Assembly (NCBI GenBank): GCA_011524535.1
Contig: WTKD01000006.1
Span: 43,601-107,600 of the forward strand
Direction of reading: 5' to 3'
Origin: Spirochaetaceae bacterium
GTDB lineage: Bacteria > Spirochaetota > Spirochaetia > WTKD01
DNA length: 64,000 bases
The notes under the pieces are model-generated. The model saw only the letters and a program-made list of their open reading frames with translations. It was not told the DNA's origin and ran no database searches. Positions 51,760-60,924 of the stretch are shown here, piece after piece (the stretch's first letter is position 1; each line of letters begins with the position of its first letter). A program made the translations under genes and the position numbers.

Positions 51760-52776
51760 ATGAAAACAGAACAAACTATGCGAGTAGCAGTTTTTGAGTC
51801 CTACAAGAAAGGGGCAGATGCGCATAAATCGATTCATTTGGACACTCGCGCCGTTCCAGAGCCACGAGCTAATGAATTATTGGTGCGTGTTCACATGACA
51901 TCATTGAATGCGGCGGATGGTTTGTTGTTGCAGGGGAGCCCCTGGGTTATTCGTATGTCGCAAGGGGTATTCCGTCCAAGGAAGGAAAATCGTGTGCTGG
52001 GTTCAGATCTGGTTGGCAAAGTTGTTGCTTGTGGCAGCCCAGAGGATCGCCATTTGATTGGATCCATGGTCATGGCAGATGTTAGCGATTCTGGGCGGGG
52101 AAGTCTTGCAGAATATATCAGAATTCCTCGGTCTACTAGCATTGTTATTTCGGACGAAATTTCTCTTGAGTCTGCTGCTGCTCTTCCCCTGGCAGGAAGC
52201 ACTGCGCTCCAAGCACTCAGGAACAAACTTGCTATCAGCACGGGAGAACGAATATTAATATTGGGTGCGTCGGGCGGGGTAGGACATTTAGCGGTTCAAT
52301 TGGCGCGGAATATAGGGTGTATTGTATGTGCAGTCTGCAGTGAAAAGAATATAGAATTGGCAAAAAAATCGGGGGCAGCTGAAGTATTTGATTATAGAAA
52401 AATAAATATTATAGAACAATCCGAGTTGCTGGGTTCTTTTAATTCGGTGCTTGATGTGGCTTCATCCTATACCATGGCAGAAATAGAACCGCTCCTCGCG
52501 GATGGAGGAAAATATGTTCGCATAGGAGGTTCTTTGAAACGCTTGTTCGGCGTTATGTTTGGGGGAAAGAGGTTTGGTAAGAAAACAAAAAAATCTTTTG
52601 GTACTTATTTGCAAAAAGTTGACCTATCAGACCTTGAAACGCTGGTTGAACTATTAGTCGGCGGGCATCTAACTCCTCATATCGATGCGGTATATCCACT
52701 CGAGAACGTGCAAGAAGCATTTCGTTATTTCATCGAGGAACACCCTCAAGGAAAGGTTTTGATTTCTTGTTTGTGA
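51760..52776 (+). CDS. NAD(P)-dependent zinc-type alcohol dehydrogenase / quinone oxidoreductase-like
   Basis: LLVRVHMTSLNAADGLL, GSDLVGKVVACG, ILILGASGGVGHLAVQLARNIG. Confidence 0.9.
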   Translation: MKTEQTMRVAVFESYKKGADAHKSIHLDTRAVPEPRANELLVRVHMTSLNAADGLLLQGSPWVIRMSQGVFRPRKENRVLGSDLVGKVVACGSPEDRHLIGSMVMADVSDSGRGSLAEYIRIPRSTSIVISDEISLESAAALPLAGSTALQALRNKLAISTGERILILGASGGVGHLAVQLARNIGCIVCAVCSEKNIELAKKSGAAEVFDYRKINIIEQSELLGSFNSVLDVASSYTMAEIEPLLADGGKYVRIGGSLKRLFGVMFGGKRFGKKTKKSFGTYLQKVDLSDLETLVELLVGGHLTPHIDAVYPLENVQEAFRYFIEEHPQGKVLISCL

Positions 52777-52846
52777 ATGGGCAGATATGACCCGCATGAA
52801 AAATTATCCAGTCTAGAAATTTTCTCTGTGGTGGGTATACTTAATA

Positions 52847-53110
52847 ATGCATTCTGTTATTACAGTATTAGGAAAGGACAAAACGGGTATAATCTCGACC
52901 GTATCACGCGTCATTGCGGCTCATAAAGCAAATATTCTTGATATTTCACAAACAACCATGCAAAAAACATTTGTGATGATGATGATGATCGATGTTGAAG
53001 AAAACAACTATAAGTCCTTACGAGAAGATCTTCAGAATGAAGCAAAAGAACTACAGATGACCATCAATACATATCATGAAGATGTGTACAACGCGATGCA
53101 CCGGATATAA
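52847..53110 (+). CDS. ACT domain protein (UPF0237 family)
   Basis: VITVLGKDKTGIISTVSRVIAAHKANILDISQTTM. Confidence 0.93.
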   Translation: MHSVITVLGKDKTGIISTVSRVIAAHKANILDISQTTMQKTFVMMMMIDVEENNYKSLREDLQNEAKELQMTINTYHEDVYNAMHRI

Positions 53111-53115
53111 AAAGA

Positions 53116-54471
53116 ATGCATTTTACTCCCTTTGAGATAGAAGAAACGAGGCGAATGTTTCAAGAACAACATCTTGATGTTCGAACCGTAACCGTAGGTA
53201 TTTCTTTGTACGATTGTGTTTCTCATTCACTATCAGTATTCATAGATAGAGTATACGAGAAAATGCAGCGGGTTGCGGGGAATATTCGGGCATGCGCTCA
53301 AGAAATTGAATCGCTGTATGGTATACCAATTATAAACACTCGAGTGTCACTTACTCCGTTAGCGCTTGTTTCCGCCGGAGCTTGTACATCTGTGGAGGAT
53401 CTATGCCTCTTGGGTGAGCGGGTTGATGAAGCAGCGCAGGCGATAGGAATTGATTTTGTGGGGGGATTTTCGGCTCTCCTGCACAAGGATATGACCGATC
53501 ACGATACGCTGTTTGTTGAATCTATTCCACAGGTTTTGACTCGATCGACTTGTTTGTGCTCCTCGCTGAGTCTCGCTCATTCATCGAGTGGTATTAATGT
53601 TGATGCTGTGTACGCAACGGCAGATCTAATTCTTAAAGCTTCAAAAGCCGGCCCGCTTGGTCCTGCGCGGTTCGTAGGATTCGCAAACGTACCCGATGAT
53701 AATCCTTTTATGGCAGGAGCTTTCCACGGGGTTGGAGAGGGAGAATCTGCGGTTCATGTTGGCGTTAGTGGTCCTGGGGCCGTGCTTGCCACCGTTCGTG
53801 AGTATCCTGACGCCCCATTGCATATTCTTGCAGATAAAATAAAACGCACCGCATTCAAAATTACTCGCCTCGGGCAACTGGTTGCCGATGAAGCTGCAAG
53901 ACGCCTTGGTATCAATGCCGGCATAGTGGACCTGTCTTTGGCTCCAACTCCGGTTGTTGGAGACAGCGTTGCGCGTATATTGGAATCTATCGGAGTATCG
54001 GTGTGTGGAGCTCCGGGCACGACGATGGCTCTATCCTTGTTGAACACCGCTATAAAAAAAGGTGGAATGATGGCATCGACCAATGTGGGAGGCTTGTCTG
54101 GTTCTTTTTTACCCGTAAGTGAGGATGAAGGCATGGCTGAGGCGGTTGCCAAGGGTGTTCTTACATTACAAAAGCTCGAAGCGCTCACATCGGTATGTTC
54201 TGTGGGGTTAGATATGATTGCGGTTCCTGGGGACATCTCGGTGGGAACTTTGGCGGGGATTATTGGTGATGAAATGGCGATAGGGGTTGTGAACCACAAA
54301 ACAACCGCAATACGTATTGTGCCAGCAAAGGATAAGAAGGTAGGAGATTGGGTTCACCTTGGTGGATTGCTCGGTGAAGCTCCTGTAATAGATGTGACAA
54401 ATTTTCCCGAAACAAAACTTTTTAGCAGGGGTGGTAGGGTTCCTCCTCCCATCACCGCATTCAGAAATTAA
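53116..54471 (+). CDS. PFL/DUF711 family protein (UPF0210)
   Basis: Long conserved protein directly after UPF0237; IDFVGGFSALLHKD, NVGGLSGSFLPVSEDEGM. Confidence 0.92.
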   Translation: MHFTPFEIEETRRMFQEQHLDVRTVTVGISLYDCVSHSLSVFIDRVYEKMQRVAGNIRACAQEIESLYGIPIINTRVSLTPLALVSAGACTSVEDLCLLGERVDEAAQAIGIDFVGGFSALLHKDMTDHDTLFVESIPQVLTRSTCLCSSLSLAHSSSGINVDAVYATADLILKASKAGPLGPARFVGFANVPDDNPFMAGAFHGVGEGESAVHVGVSGPGAVLATVREYPDAPLHILADKIKRTAFKITRLGQLVADEAARRLGINAGIVDLSLAPTPVVGDSVARILESIGVSVCGAPGTTMALSLLNTAIKKGGMMASTNVGGLSGSFLPVSEDEGMAEAVAKGVLTLQKLEALTSVCSVGLDMIAVPGDISVGTLAGIIGDEMAIGVVNHKTTAIRIVPAKDKKVGDWVHLGGLLGEAPVIDVTNFPETKLFSRGGRVPPPITAFRN

Positions 54472-54575
54472 ATACCTTTCAACTCCTATTGAAATAACTA
54501 TTTGGCACTGATATGAATAATTATTCGTATTCAAACCGGCCAAGAGATTCCAAAAAGCACTGCCCAAAAACTAGT

Positions 54576-54604
54576 TTGAATTTTTGTGATATCTGTGGTA
54601 CAAT
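54576..54604 (+). promoter_or_regulatory. Sigma70-type promoter of 54629 operon
   Basis: TTGAAT-17-TACAAT. Confidence 0.6.
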
Positions 54605-54628
54605 TAGTATTATTTTTTAGGAGGGTTT

Positions 54629-55951
54629 ATGAAGTTAACTTTCATGCCATTATGCGTAATTTTGTCTGTACTGCTTATCTTTGCAGGATGTGTCCCAAGC
54701 GAAGAAGATTCAGATCCAGCAAATGCATCGTATGTAAATAATCCATACACCAATGGAGAAGATCTGTCCGGTACAACCGTGAACATATTTGGAGCTTTTG
54801 TAGACGTTGATGAGTCTAGATTTGAAGATTCAATGCTTCTATTTGAAGAGGCAACGGGCATAGATATTGTATATGAAGGATCTGGTGATTTTGAGAGCTT
54901 GATTCTTGTTCGAGTTGAAGGAGGAAATCCCCCAGACCTAGCTGCATTTCCTCAGCCTGGGTTACTAAATGACTTTGTTAAGTCAGGAGCCATAATCGAT
55001 CTTAATGACTGGTTTGATACAAGCTATCTGTCTCAACAATATTCCCAAAGTTGGCTAGATATGGCAACGATGGAGGGTATTATGGCGGGGATATGGCACC
55101 GTGCAAACATAAAGTCATTGGTCTGGTACCCAATCCCAGAGTTTTATGATGCAGGATATGAAATCCCAGAGACATGGGATGAGCTTATAGCACTCTCTGA
55201 TCAAATGGTCGCAGATGGTGGAACTCCATGGTCGATAGGTATTGAGAGCTCAGGTGCAACAGGATGGGTTGCGACAGATTGGATCGAAGACATTATGCTT
55301 CGAACCGCACCACTTGAAGCCTATGACGCCTGGACAAGAGGTGAGTTGCCATTCGATTCTCCAGAAGTTCGTCGTGCGGTCAGCTATCTCGATCAGATTT
55401 GGAGCAATCCTGACTACGTGCTAGGAGGAAAAGAGGGTATTCTTCTTACTCCATTTGGAGATGCTCCGAGACCATTGACGGATAATCCTCCCGCTGCTTG
55501 GTTACACCGACAGGCATCCTTTATCCCTGCATTTTTTCCAGAGGGAACAGTTGTAGGGGAAGAGATAGACTTTTTCTACTTCCCACCAATCGATCCAGAA
55601 TTCGGAAAACCTATGCTTGGAGCTGGTGATATATATGGGATATTCAACGATCGCCCAGAAGTTCGTGCGGTTGCTCGATACCTAACGACTGGACTTTCAA
55701 CCAAGGCGTGGGTTGAGGCTGGCGGATTTATTTCCCCACACAGTGATGCTTCAATAGATTGGTATCTAAACCCAACCGACAGGAAATTTGCTGAACTGCT
55801 AAATGCAGCCGATACTTTTAGGTTTGATGGTTCAGACCTTATGCCTGGAGCCGTTGGAGCTGACTCGTTTTGGACCGGTATGGTCGACTACGTGAATGGC
55901 GCGTCAATCGACGAAGTTTTGCCACAGATAGACGCTAGCTGGCCAAACTAA
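54629..55951 (+). CDS. Carbohydrate ABC substrate-binding lipoprotein
   Basis: Lipobox IFAGC; family 1 SBP pattern; upstream of permeases. Confidence 0.9.
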   Translation: MKLTFMPLCVILSVLLIFAGCVPSEEDSDPANASYVNNPYTNGEDLSGTTVNIFGAFVDVDESRFEDSMLLFEEATGIDIVYEGSGDFESLILVRVEGGNPPDLAAFPQPGLLNDFVKSGAIIDLNDWFDTSYLSQQYSQSWLDMATMEGIMAGIWHRANIKSLVWYPIPEFYDAGYEIPETWDELIALSDQMVADGGTPWSIGIESSGATGWVATDWIEDIMLRTAPLEAYDAWTRGELPFDSPEVRRAVSYLDQIWSNPDYVLGGKEGILLTPFGDAPRPLTDNPPAAWLHRQASFIPAFFPEGTVVGEEIDFFYFPPIDPEFGKPMLGAGDIYGIFNDRPEVRAVARYLTTGLSTKAWVEAGGFISPHSDASIDWYLNPTDRKFAELLNAADTFRFDGSDLMPGAVGADSFWTGMVDYVNGASIDEVLPQIDASWPN

Positions 55952-55968
55952 GTTTTTAAACTGTATCG

Positions 55969-55996
55969 AAAGAGTGGGCTCTGACCCACTCTTTTT
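55969..55996 (+). terminator. Intrinsic terminator
   Basis: AAAGAGTGGG CTCTGA CCCACTCTTTTT. Confidence 0.9.
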
Positions 55997-56091
55997 GCTA
56001 ATAATGAACTTCTATTGAAATAGTTGCTTCTGAATAACATATATTTTCTGGTATAGATATCGGAAAAACTCAACACATGTGAGGTCATATT

Positions 56092-56499
56092 GTGAGTGAT
56101 GTTGACGAAAAAAAATCTAATGAATCAAAAGAAAGCCTTTTCTTAAAGCATCGGAATTCAAAGATTGTTTTGTCCTTGTTATGTATTTTTTTGGGGATAT
56201 TTGGAGTCCATCGCTTTTATGTTGGAAGGATATGGACAGCATTAATATATCTTTTTATGCACCTGTTTGCGAGTGAGATACCTCCCTTTTTTATGGATCG
56301 CGCAATATTGGGAATCAGTATACCAGGTAATCTGTTTGAGTCAGTAGGAACCATCAGCGAACCTATAGTTAGATGGACTCTTACCGGTCTTTTGATTCTT
56401 GATTTGGTGCGTATTCTTCGGGGGAGATTCAGAACTCCGCTACCTATTTTTGCGAATTGGGATCCCAAGAAAGCCACAAAGGAGAAAGACAATGAATAG
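56092..56499 (+). CDS. TM2 domain membrane protein
   Basis: KIVLSLLCIFLGIFGVHRFYVGRIWTAL TM2 motif; GTG start. Confidence 0.75.
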   Translation: MSDVDEKKSNESKESLFLKHRNSKIVLSLLCIFLGIFGVHRFYVGRIWTALIYLFMHLFASEIPPFFMDRAILGISIPGNLFESVGTISEPIVRWTLTGLLILDLVRILRGRFRTPLPIFANWDPKKATKEKDNE

Positions 56500-56540
56500 T
56501 CTTACAGGACAGGTACAATGAATAGTCGTACAGAACAGGT
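56489..56540 (+). repeat. 26-bp tandem duplication spanning a translation start
   Basis: acaatgaatagtcttacaggacaggt / acaatgaatagtcgtacagaacaggt, 24 of 26 identical. Confidence 0.92.
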
Positions 56541-57630
56541 AACACAGAATTCTCTTGGTGGATTACAAACAAGAGACTTAATTATAAAGGGATTGATGTT
56601 TCTTGGTGTCATTGGGGTGATAATTTTAAGCGCCTATGTGATGACAATACCAGATACTCCAAAAATAATATTAGGACTTTTTGCTATAGTAGCTGGTATT
56701 GGGGGTATTTGGGGCATTTTTTATTCTTTGAATGGAATTGCTGAATCCATGCCATCTCGATGGCACGATAAGTTGCTGCCATGGGTTTTTGTAAGTCCTG
56801 CGGTGTTGTTTCTCGGATTTTACATCGTGTACCCAACAATATCGACTATCTTGGATAGCTTTTTTGTGTACACTCTCTCAACGGGAGGCTGGGCTGGATT
56901 TACATTTGATAATTATTCAAAACTTTTCACTGATCCAAAATTACTAACCGCCTTGCGCAATAACGCATTCTGGTTGCTCACAGTGCCTGTTTTTTCGGTC
57001 TCTTTAGGTCTGATTCTTGCAGTTATGATGGATCGTATTCCATGGGAAAAGCAGGCAAAGGCATTGATATTTATGCCTATGGCAATCTCATTTGTCGGCG
57101 CTTCTGTAATTTGGCGATTTGTGTATTTCTATTCTACATATGGAGAACAAATTGGTTTATTAAATGCGATAGTCACCTTTTTTGGCGGTGCTCCCCAAGG
57201 ATGGTTGGTGATTGAACCGTGGAACAATTTTTTCCTTATTACCATTATGGTATGGCTCCAAACCGGGTTTGCGGTTGTTGTGTTATCCGCTGCGGTAAAA
57301 TCGGTTCCGGTCAGTCTTTTGGAGGCTGCAAAGCTCGATGGAGCGAGTGAGATCAAAATATTTTTTAGCATTATTATTCCGGTTGTGGGAGGAACGATTC
57401 TCACGGTTACAACAACGATGATAACGCTAGTTCTGAAGATATTCGATATTATTTTTGTGATGACGAGTGGACAATACAATACAGATGTCATTGCAAATAT
57501 GATGTATTCGCAGATGTTCAAGGTGGGCAATTTTGGATACGCTTCCGCAATTGCCGTACTCATTTTTGTGGGGGTTATTCCTATACTCATCTATAATATT
57601 CGAAGTTTGGATCAAAGGAGTCTCTCATGA
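56518..57630 (+). CDS. Carbohydrate ABC permease
   Basis: EAAKLDGASEIKIFFSIIIPVVGGT. Confidence 0.93.
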   Translation: MNSRTEQVTQNSLGGLQTRDLIIKGLMFLGVIGVIILSAYVMTIPDTPKIILGLFAIVAGIGGIWGIFYSLNGIAESMPSRWHDKLLPWVFVSPAVLFLGFYIVYPTISTILDSFFVYTLSTGGWAGFTFDNYSKLFTDPKLLTALRNNAFWLLTVPVFSVSLGLILAVMMDRIPWEKQAKALIFMPMAISFVGASVIWRFVYFYSTYGEQIGLLNAIVTFFGGAPQGWLVIEPWNNFFLITIMVWLQTGFAVVVLSAAVKSVPVSLLEAAKLDGASEIKIFFSIIIPVVGGTILTVTTTMITLVLKIFDIIFVMTSGQYNTDVIANMMYSQMFKVGNFGYASAIAVLIFVGVIPILIYNIRSLDQRSLS

Positions 57631-58517
57631 ACAAAATAGAATCACGCGTTGGCGCTAGCACAACTCAACGATCTTTGATGACTTCAAAAATAGTTATCAA
57701 TTTGATCGTTTTGGGGGTGGTCATTCTGTGGTCTATTCCTACGTTTAGTCTGCTTGTCAGTTCTTTTCGCGGAGCAAACGCTATACGTTCATCTGGATGG
57801 TGGACCGTTTTTGGATCACTGTTTGAAGCAGGACAATGGACCTTGGATAATTATGTGTTTGTTATTACAAATGACAAAATGGGACTTGCTTTTTTGAATA
57901 GCCTCTTGGTTACTTTGCCAGCAACCGTGATTCCAATTACCATCGCTGCTTTTGCTTCATACGGTATTGCTTGGATGAATTTCCGAGGGCGAAAACTTAT
58001 ATTTGTGTTTATTGTTGGGATGCTTGTTGTACCTTTGCAAATGGCTCTCATTCCATTGTTTAAGCAATATACTTCGCTGGGCATAAATGGGACCTTTTTG
58101 GGGATATGGATGGCACACACCGGCTTTGGGTTGCCTCTTGCTACGTATTTGCTTTTTGGATTTATCTCGGGTTTGCCACGCGACATCATTGAGGCTGCTC
58201 GTATTGATGGGGCAACTCCTATGACGACATTCGTGGTATTGATTTTGCCGTTGACAGGGGCTGCTATCGCAGCATTTGCTGTATTTCAATTTTTATGGGT
58301 ATGGAATGACCTTTTGGTTGCATTAATATTTTTGGGGACCAGAGAAGACGTTGCCTTGGTTACTACGCGTCTTTCCGAGATGGTTGGTTCACGAGGTCAG
58401 GATTGGCATGTACTAACAGCGGGGGCATTTATTTCGATGACGATACCACTCGTTGTGTTCTTTTCGTTACAGCGTTTTTTCGTACGCGGTATAGTTGCTG
58501 GATCGGTAAAAGGATAA
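57627..58517 (+). CDS. Carbohydrate ABC permease
   Basis: EAARIDGATPMTTFVVLILPLTGAA; ATGA overlap with upstream gene. Confidence 0.93.
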   Translation: MNKIESRVGASTTQRSLMTSKIVINLIVLGVVILWSIPTFSLLVSSFRGANAIRSSGWWTVFGSLFEAGQWTLDNYVFVITNDKMGLAFLNSLLVTLPATVIPITIAAFASYGIAWMNFRGRKLIFVFIVGMLVVPLQMALIPLFKQYTSLGINGTFLGIWMAHTGFGLPLATYLLFGFISGLPRDIIEAARIDGATPMTTFVVLILPLTGAAIAAFAVFQFLWVWNDLLVALIFLGTREDVALVTTRLSEMVGSRGQDWHVLTAGAFISMTIPLVVFFSLQRFFVRGIVAGSVKG

Positions 58518-58570
58518 AAGCAACCGATACGAAGTAATACGCGATAACTAAATCAAATGATGTTGCAAGG

Positions 58571-58599
58571 ATAAGGCGGAAGGTTGTCTTCCGTCTTAT
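58571..58599. terminator. Bidirectional terminator between convergent genes
   Basis: ATAAGGCGGAAG...CTTCCGTCTTAT, one wobble pair, T-rich downstream. Confidence 0.75.
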
Positions 58600-58603
58600 T
58601 GTT

Positions 58604-60907
58604 TTATTTGTTTGCGGGTTTCATTTCGTTTAAGAAACCATTTACGTCCATTTCTTTCAAATAGATAAGTCCTCGAGTTGCTCGAATAAAGGCACTCGGG
58701 TGTGAAAAGAAGAACGACTCTCCAAGACAAGTTTTGATCATTTCGTATTGTTGAACTTGGGCTTTCTGTGTGGCTAGAGAAAAAGGACCTTGAAAGCGAG
58801 GGGAGGGAAATGAGGCGTCTTTTTGTGACATATAACTACTCATAAACGAAGTGTGTTGTAGCGCAAACATATTTAGCGATACCGGAACGAAAATATTTGC
58901 TTCGCTGGGGTGGAATTGGAACCACACGTTTCTATAGCCAAGGATGCGTATTTCTTTTTGCCTTGTCTTATCTGCATATTGTTCTATAGCAGCAGCATAT
59001 ATTTTCAGCGTTTCATGGTGGGCCGCGGGGGCACTTTCTTCTGGATCAAACGCCAGGGTTATAATCGATGGGTTTACTTGAGTAAGCAAAGACAGAACAA
59101 ATTCCACGTTTTTCTGAAATAATTCTTTACTAGGTATTCCATTTTCATCTACAAATCGCATATTTGTATGCGTTAGAGACGATTTATCAAACCCAAAATA
59201 GCCCCAGAGACATTCTGATTCCCATTCACGACAGCGTCCTTTTAGAACTTGAATATGTGGAAGGTCTTCTTTTCCTGGATATTGTGTTGCAAAATAGTTT
59301 ATTAGTTCTTCAAGTCGTGCTGAAAGGCCTTCGGGAAGGGTTTCATCGAATATTTCTGTTAGAATTGTATATAAACGAGAGAGGAGGGCAATTTTTCTTT
59401 TTTCTTTTGAAAAAGACGCTATCCCATCTAGGTAATCAAGAACTTGGACACCACCTCTATCTTTTTTGTCATAATTTTCTAGATATTTTCTTATATGAGA
59501 AGAAAGAGTTTTATCCTTGAGATGTGTCTTTAGTTCTTCGCATAAATCTAGCATGTAGGCATTTGTCACGGCGCGAAAACCATAGGTCATAGACGCGAAA
59601 TGATGTGAATTAGAATGTTCTCGCACATTTCTTACTACGTAGGGTAAATATCCAAGCATAATGTCGTCGTGGTGGGGCTCGGAATGAAAAAGTGTTTGAT
59701 TTTTTTGTGGATGCACTCCTCGTTGTATGTTTTCGATGAGGCGCCGTTCGATTTCCTGGAGTGTTTTTTGTAATGAACTACCTGAGACATGTAAGAATTC
59801 TTTGATTGGAATGTGAGAGAAATCGTCTTGAGTCAAGGCATTAATTTGTTTGCCTTGTGCTAAGGCTGTGTCTATAATTATTTTTTCCAAGTCTTGTTTG
59901 GTTACTTTCTTTGTTTGTTTCATACGCAACATAGCGCGAGAAGTAAGATGTTGTGCAGACCCCGTGGTGAGATAGACTCGTGCTGTGGGTATATCGTGTA
60001 AAAAGGTTCCCGGTGTTCGTATACTTTTTTCGTTGAGCAATGTTTCGGCAATTTTCACGGCTTTCGCAGCACCCGAGGCGATAATTATCGGTGTGACATT
60101 CGGGTTGTGCCGAATAGTACCAATACCGATTGTGATTGCATGGCAACGGTTCGCCGTTTCGATTCCTCCAAGGTCATTTGCAGCAGCAGCTTTTGTTTCG
60201 TAGTTTAGGGGGCATAGACGGGTTGTTGAAAAGAAATTACTACCTTCGGTGTTGAAGGCGATGTGTCCATCGGGGCCAATACCACCAAGAAAAAATGCGA
60301 TGCCTCCATCCATGGACCGGATAGATTCCTCGTATTGCATACACCACTCATCTACCGAAAGGATCAGGTCTTTTTGTCTTCGTTCTAGTCTTGTTGTAGG
60401 TTGCCGATCGCGAAGGGATAAATCGACCGGTTTGTTTTGCCAAATTGATTCGAGTGTTTCGGTAGAGGATAATCCAATAGTTGATCCGTCGATAGTCAAA
60501 GCCCTTTCCGGAGAAAAACCAATTCCTTCAAAATAGTGCTTTTTCACGAAATACAAGAAACTGTTTGTTTGAGAGCTGTTGATGGGATAGAATTCATCCA
60601 TCTGTACAAAACGTATTCCGTCTAATCGAGGGCGAGAGTGCGTTAACCCAAAATGGTTGAGTTTTTGTTGTGTTTCCTTTGTATTCCAGGTATTTAAAAG
60701 ACGCTGTGTCTCGCGTATAAATGGAAGGGGGGAATTTCCGGTTGGAAGAGATATAACCCCATCTGGATGATTTCGATGCCATTCAAGAAATCGTAATGCG
60801 GTGACTTCCCCCAACTGCTGAGCATTGGCGGTAACTAAGACACCAATTTTTTCTCCTTTATATTGGAGGGGTTGATCATTCAGAAATATTTTTTCAACAG
60901 TTGTCAT
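58604..60907 (-). CDS. Glucosamine-6-phosphate deaminase (NagB-like) fused to C-terminal PIG-L/LmbE-type deacetylase-like domain
   Basis: N-terminal SLPTGNSPL, VQMDEFYPI, GGIGPDGHIAFNTEGS, ITIGIGTI; C-terminal LFHSEPHHDDIMLGY PIG-L-type motif. Confidence 0.88.
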   Translation of the reverse strand: MTTVEKIFLNDQPLQYKGEKIGVLVTANAQQLGEVTALRFLEWHRNHPDGVISLPTGNSPLPFIRETQRLLNTWNTKETQQKLNHFGLTHSRPRLDGIRFVQMDEFYPINSSQTNSFLYFVKKHYFEGIGFSPERALTIDGSTIGLSSTETLESIWQNKPVDLSLRDRQPTTRLERRQKDLILSVDEWCMQYEESIRSMDGGIAFFLGGIGPDGHIAFNTEGSNFFSTTRLCPLNYETKAAAANDLGGIETANRCHAITIGIGTIRHNPNVTPIIIASGAAKAVKIAETLLNEKSIRTPGTFLHDIPTARVYLTTGSAQHLTSRAMLRMKQTKKVTKQDLEKIIIDTALAQGKQINALTQDDFSHIPIKEFLHVSGSSLQKTLQEIERRLIENIQRGVHPQKNQTLFHSEPHHDDIMLGYLPYVVRNVREHSNSHHFASMTYGFRAVTNAYMLDLCEELKTHLKDKTLSSHIRKYLENYDKKDRGGVQVLDYLDGIASFSKEKRKIALLSRLYTILTEIFDETLPEGLSARLEELINYFATQYPGKEDLPHIQVLKGRCREWESECLWGYFGFDKSSLTHTNMRFVDENGIPSKELFQKNVEFVLSLLTQVNPSIITLAFDPEESAPAAHHETLKIYAAAIEQYADKTRQKEIRILGYRNVWFQFHPSEANIFVPVSLNMFALQHTSFMSSYMSQKDASFPSPRFQGPFSLATQKAQVQQYEMIKTCLGESFFFSHPSAFIRATRGLIYLKEMDVNGFLNEMKPANK

Positions 60908-60924
60908 GTGTTTCTCCTAGGGTA

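Noticed and set aside
52978-52993. ATG/GAT microsatellite encoding a run of methionines in the ACT-domain gene
   Set aside because: Only four units, likely ordinary coding variation.
53754-54299. 181-aa ORF antisense to the PFL/DUF711 gene, and similar ones at 57129-57590 and 47142-47495
   Set aside because: Opposite strong coding genes, composition typical of antisense translation.
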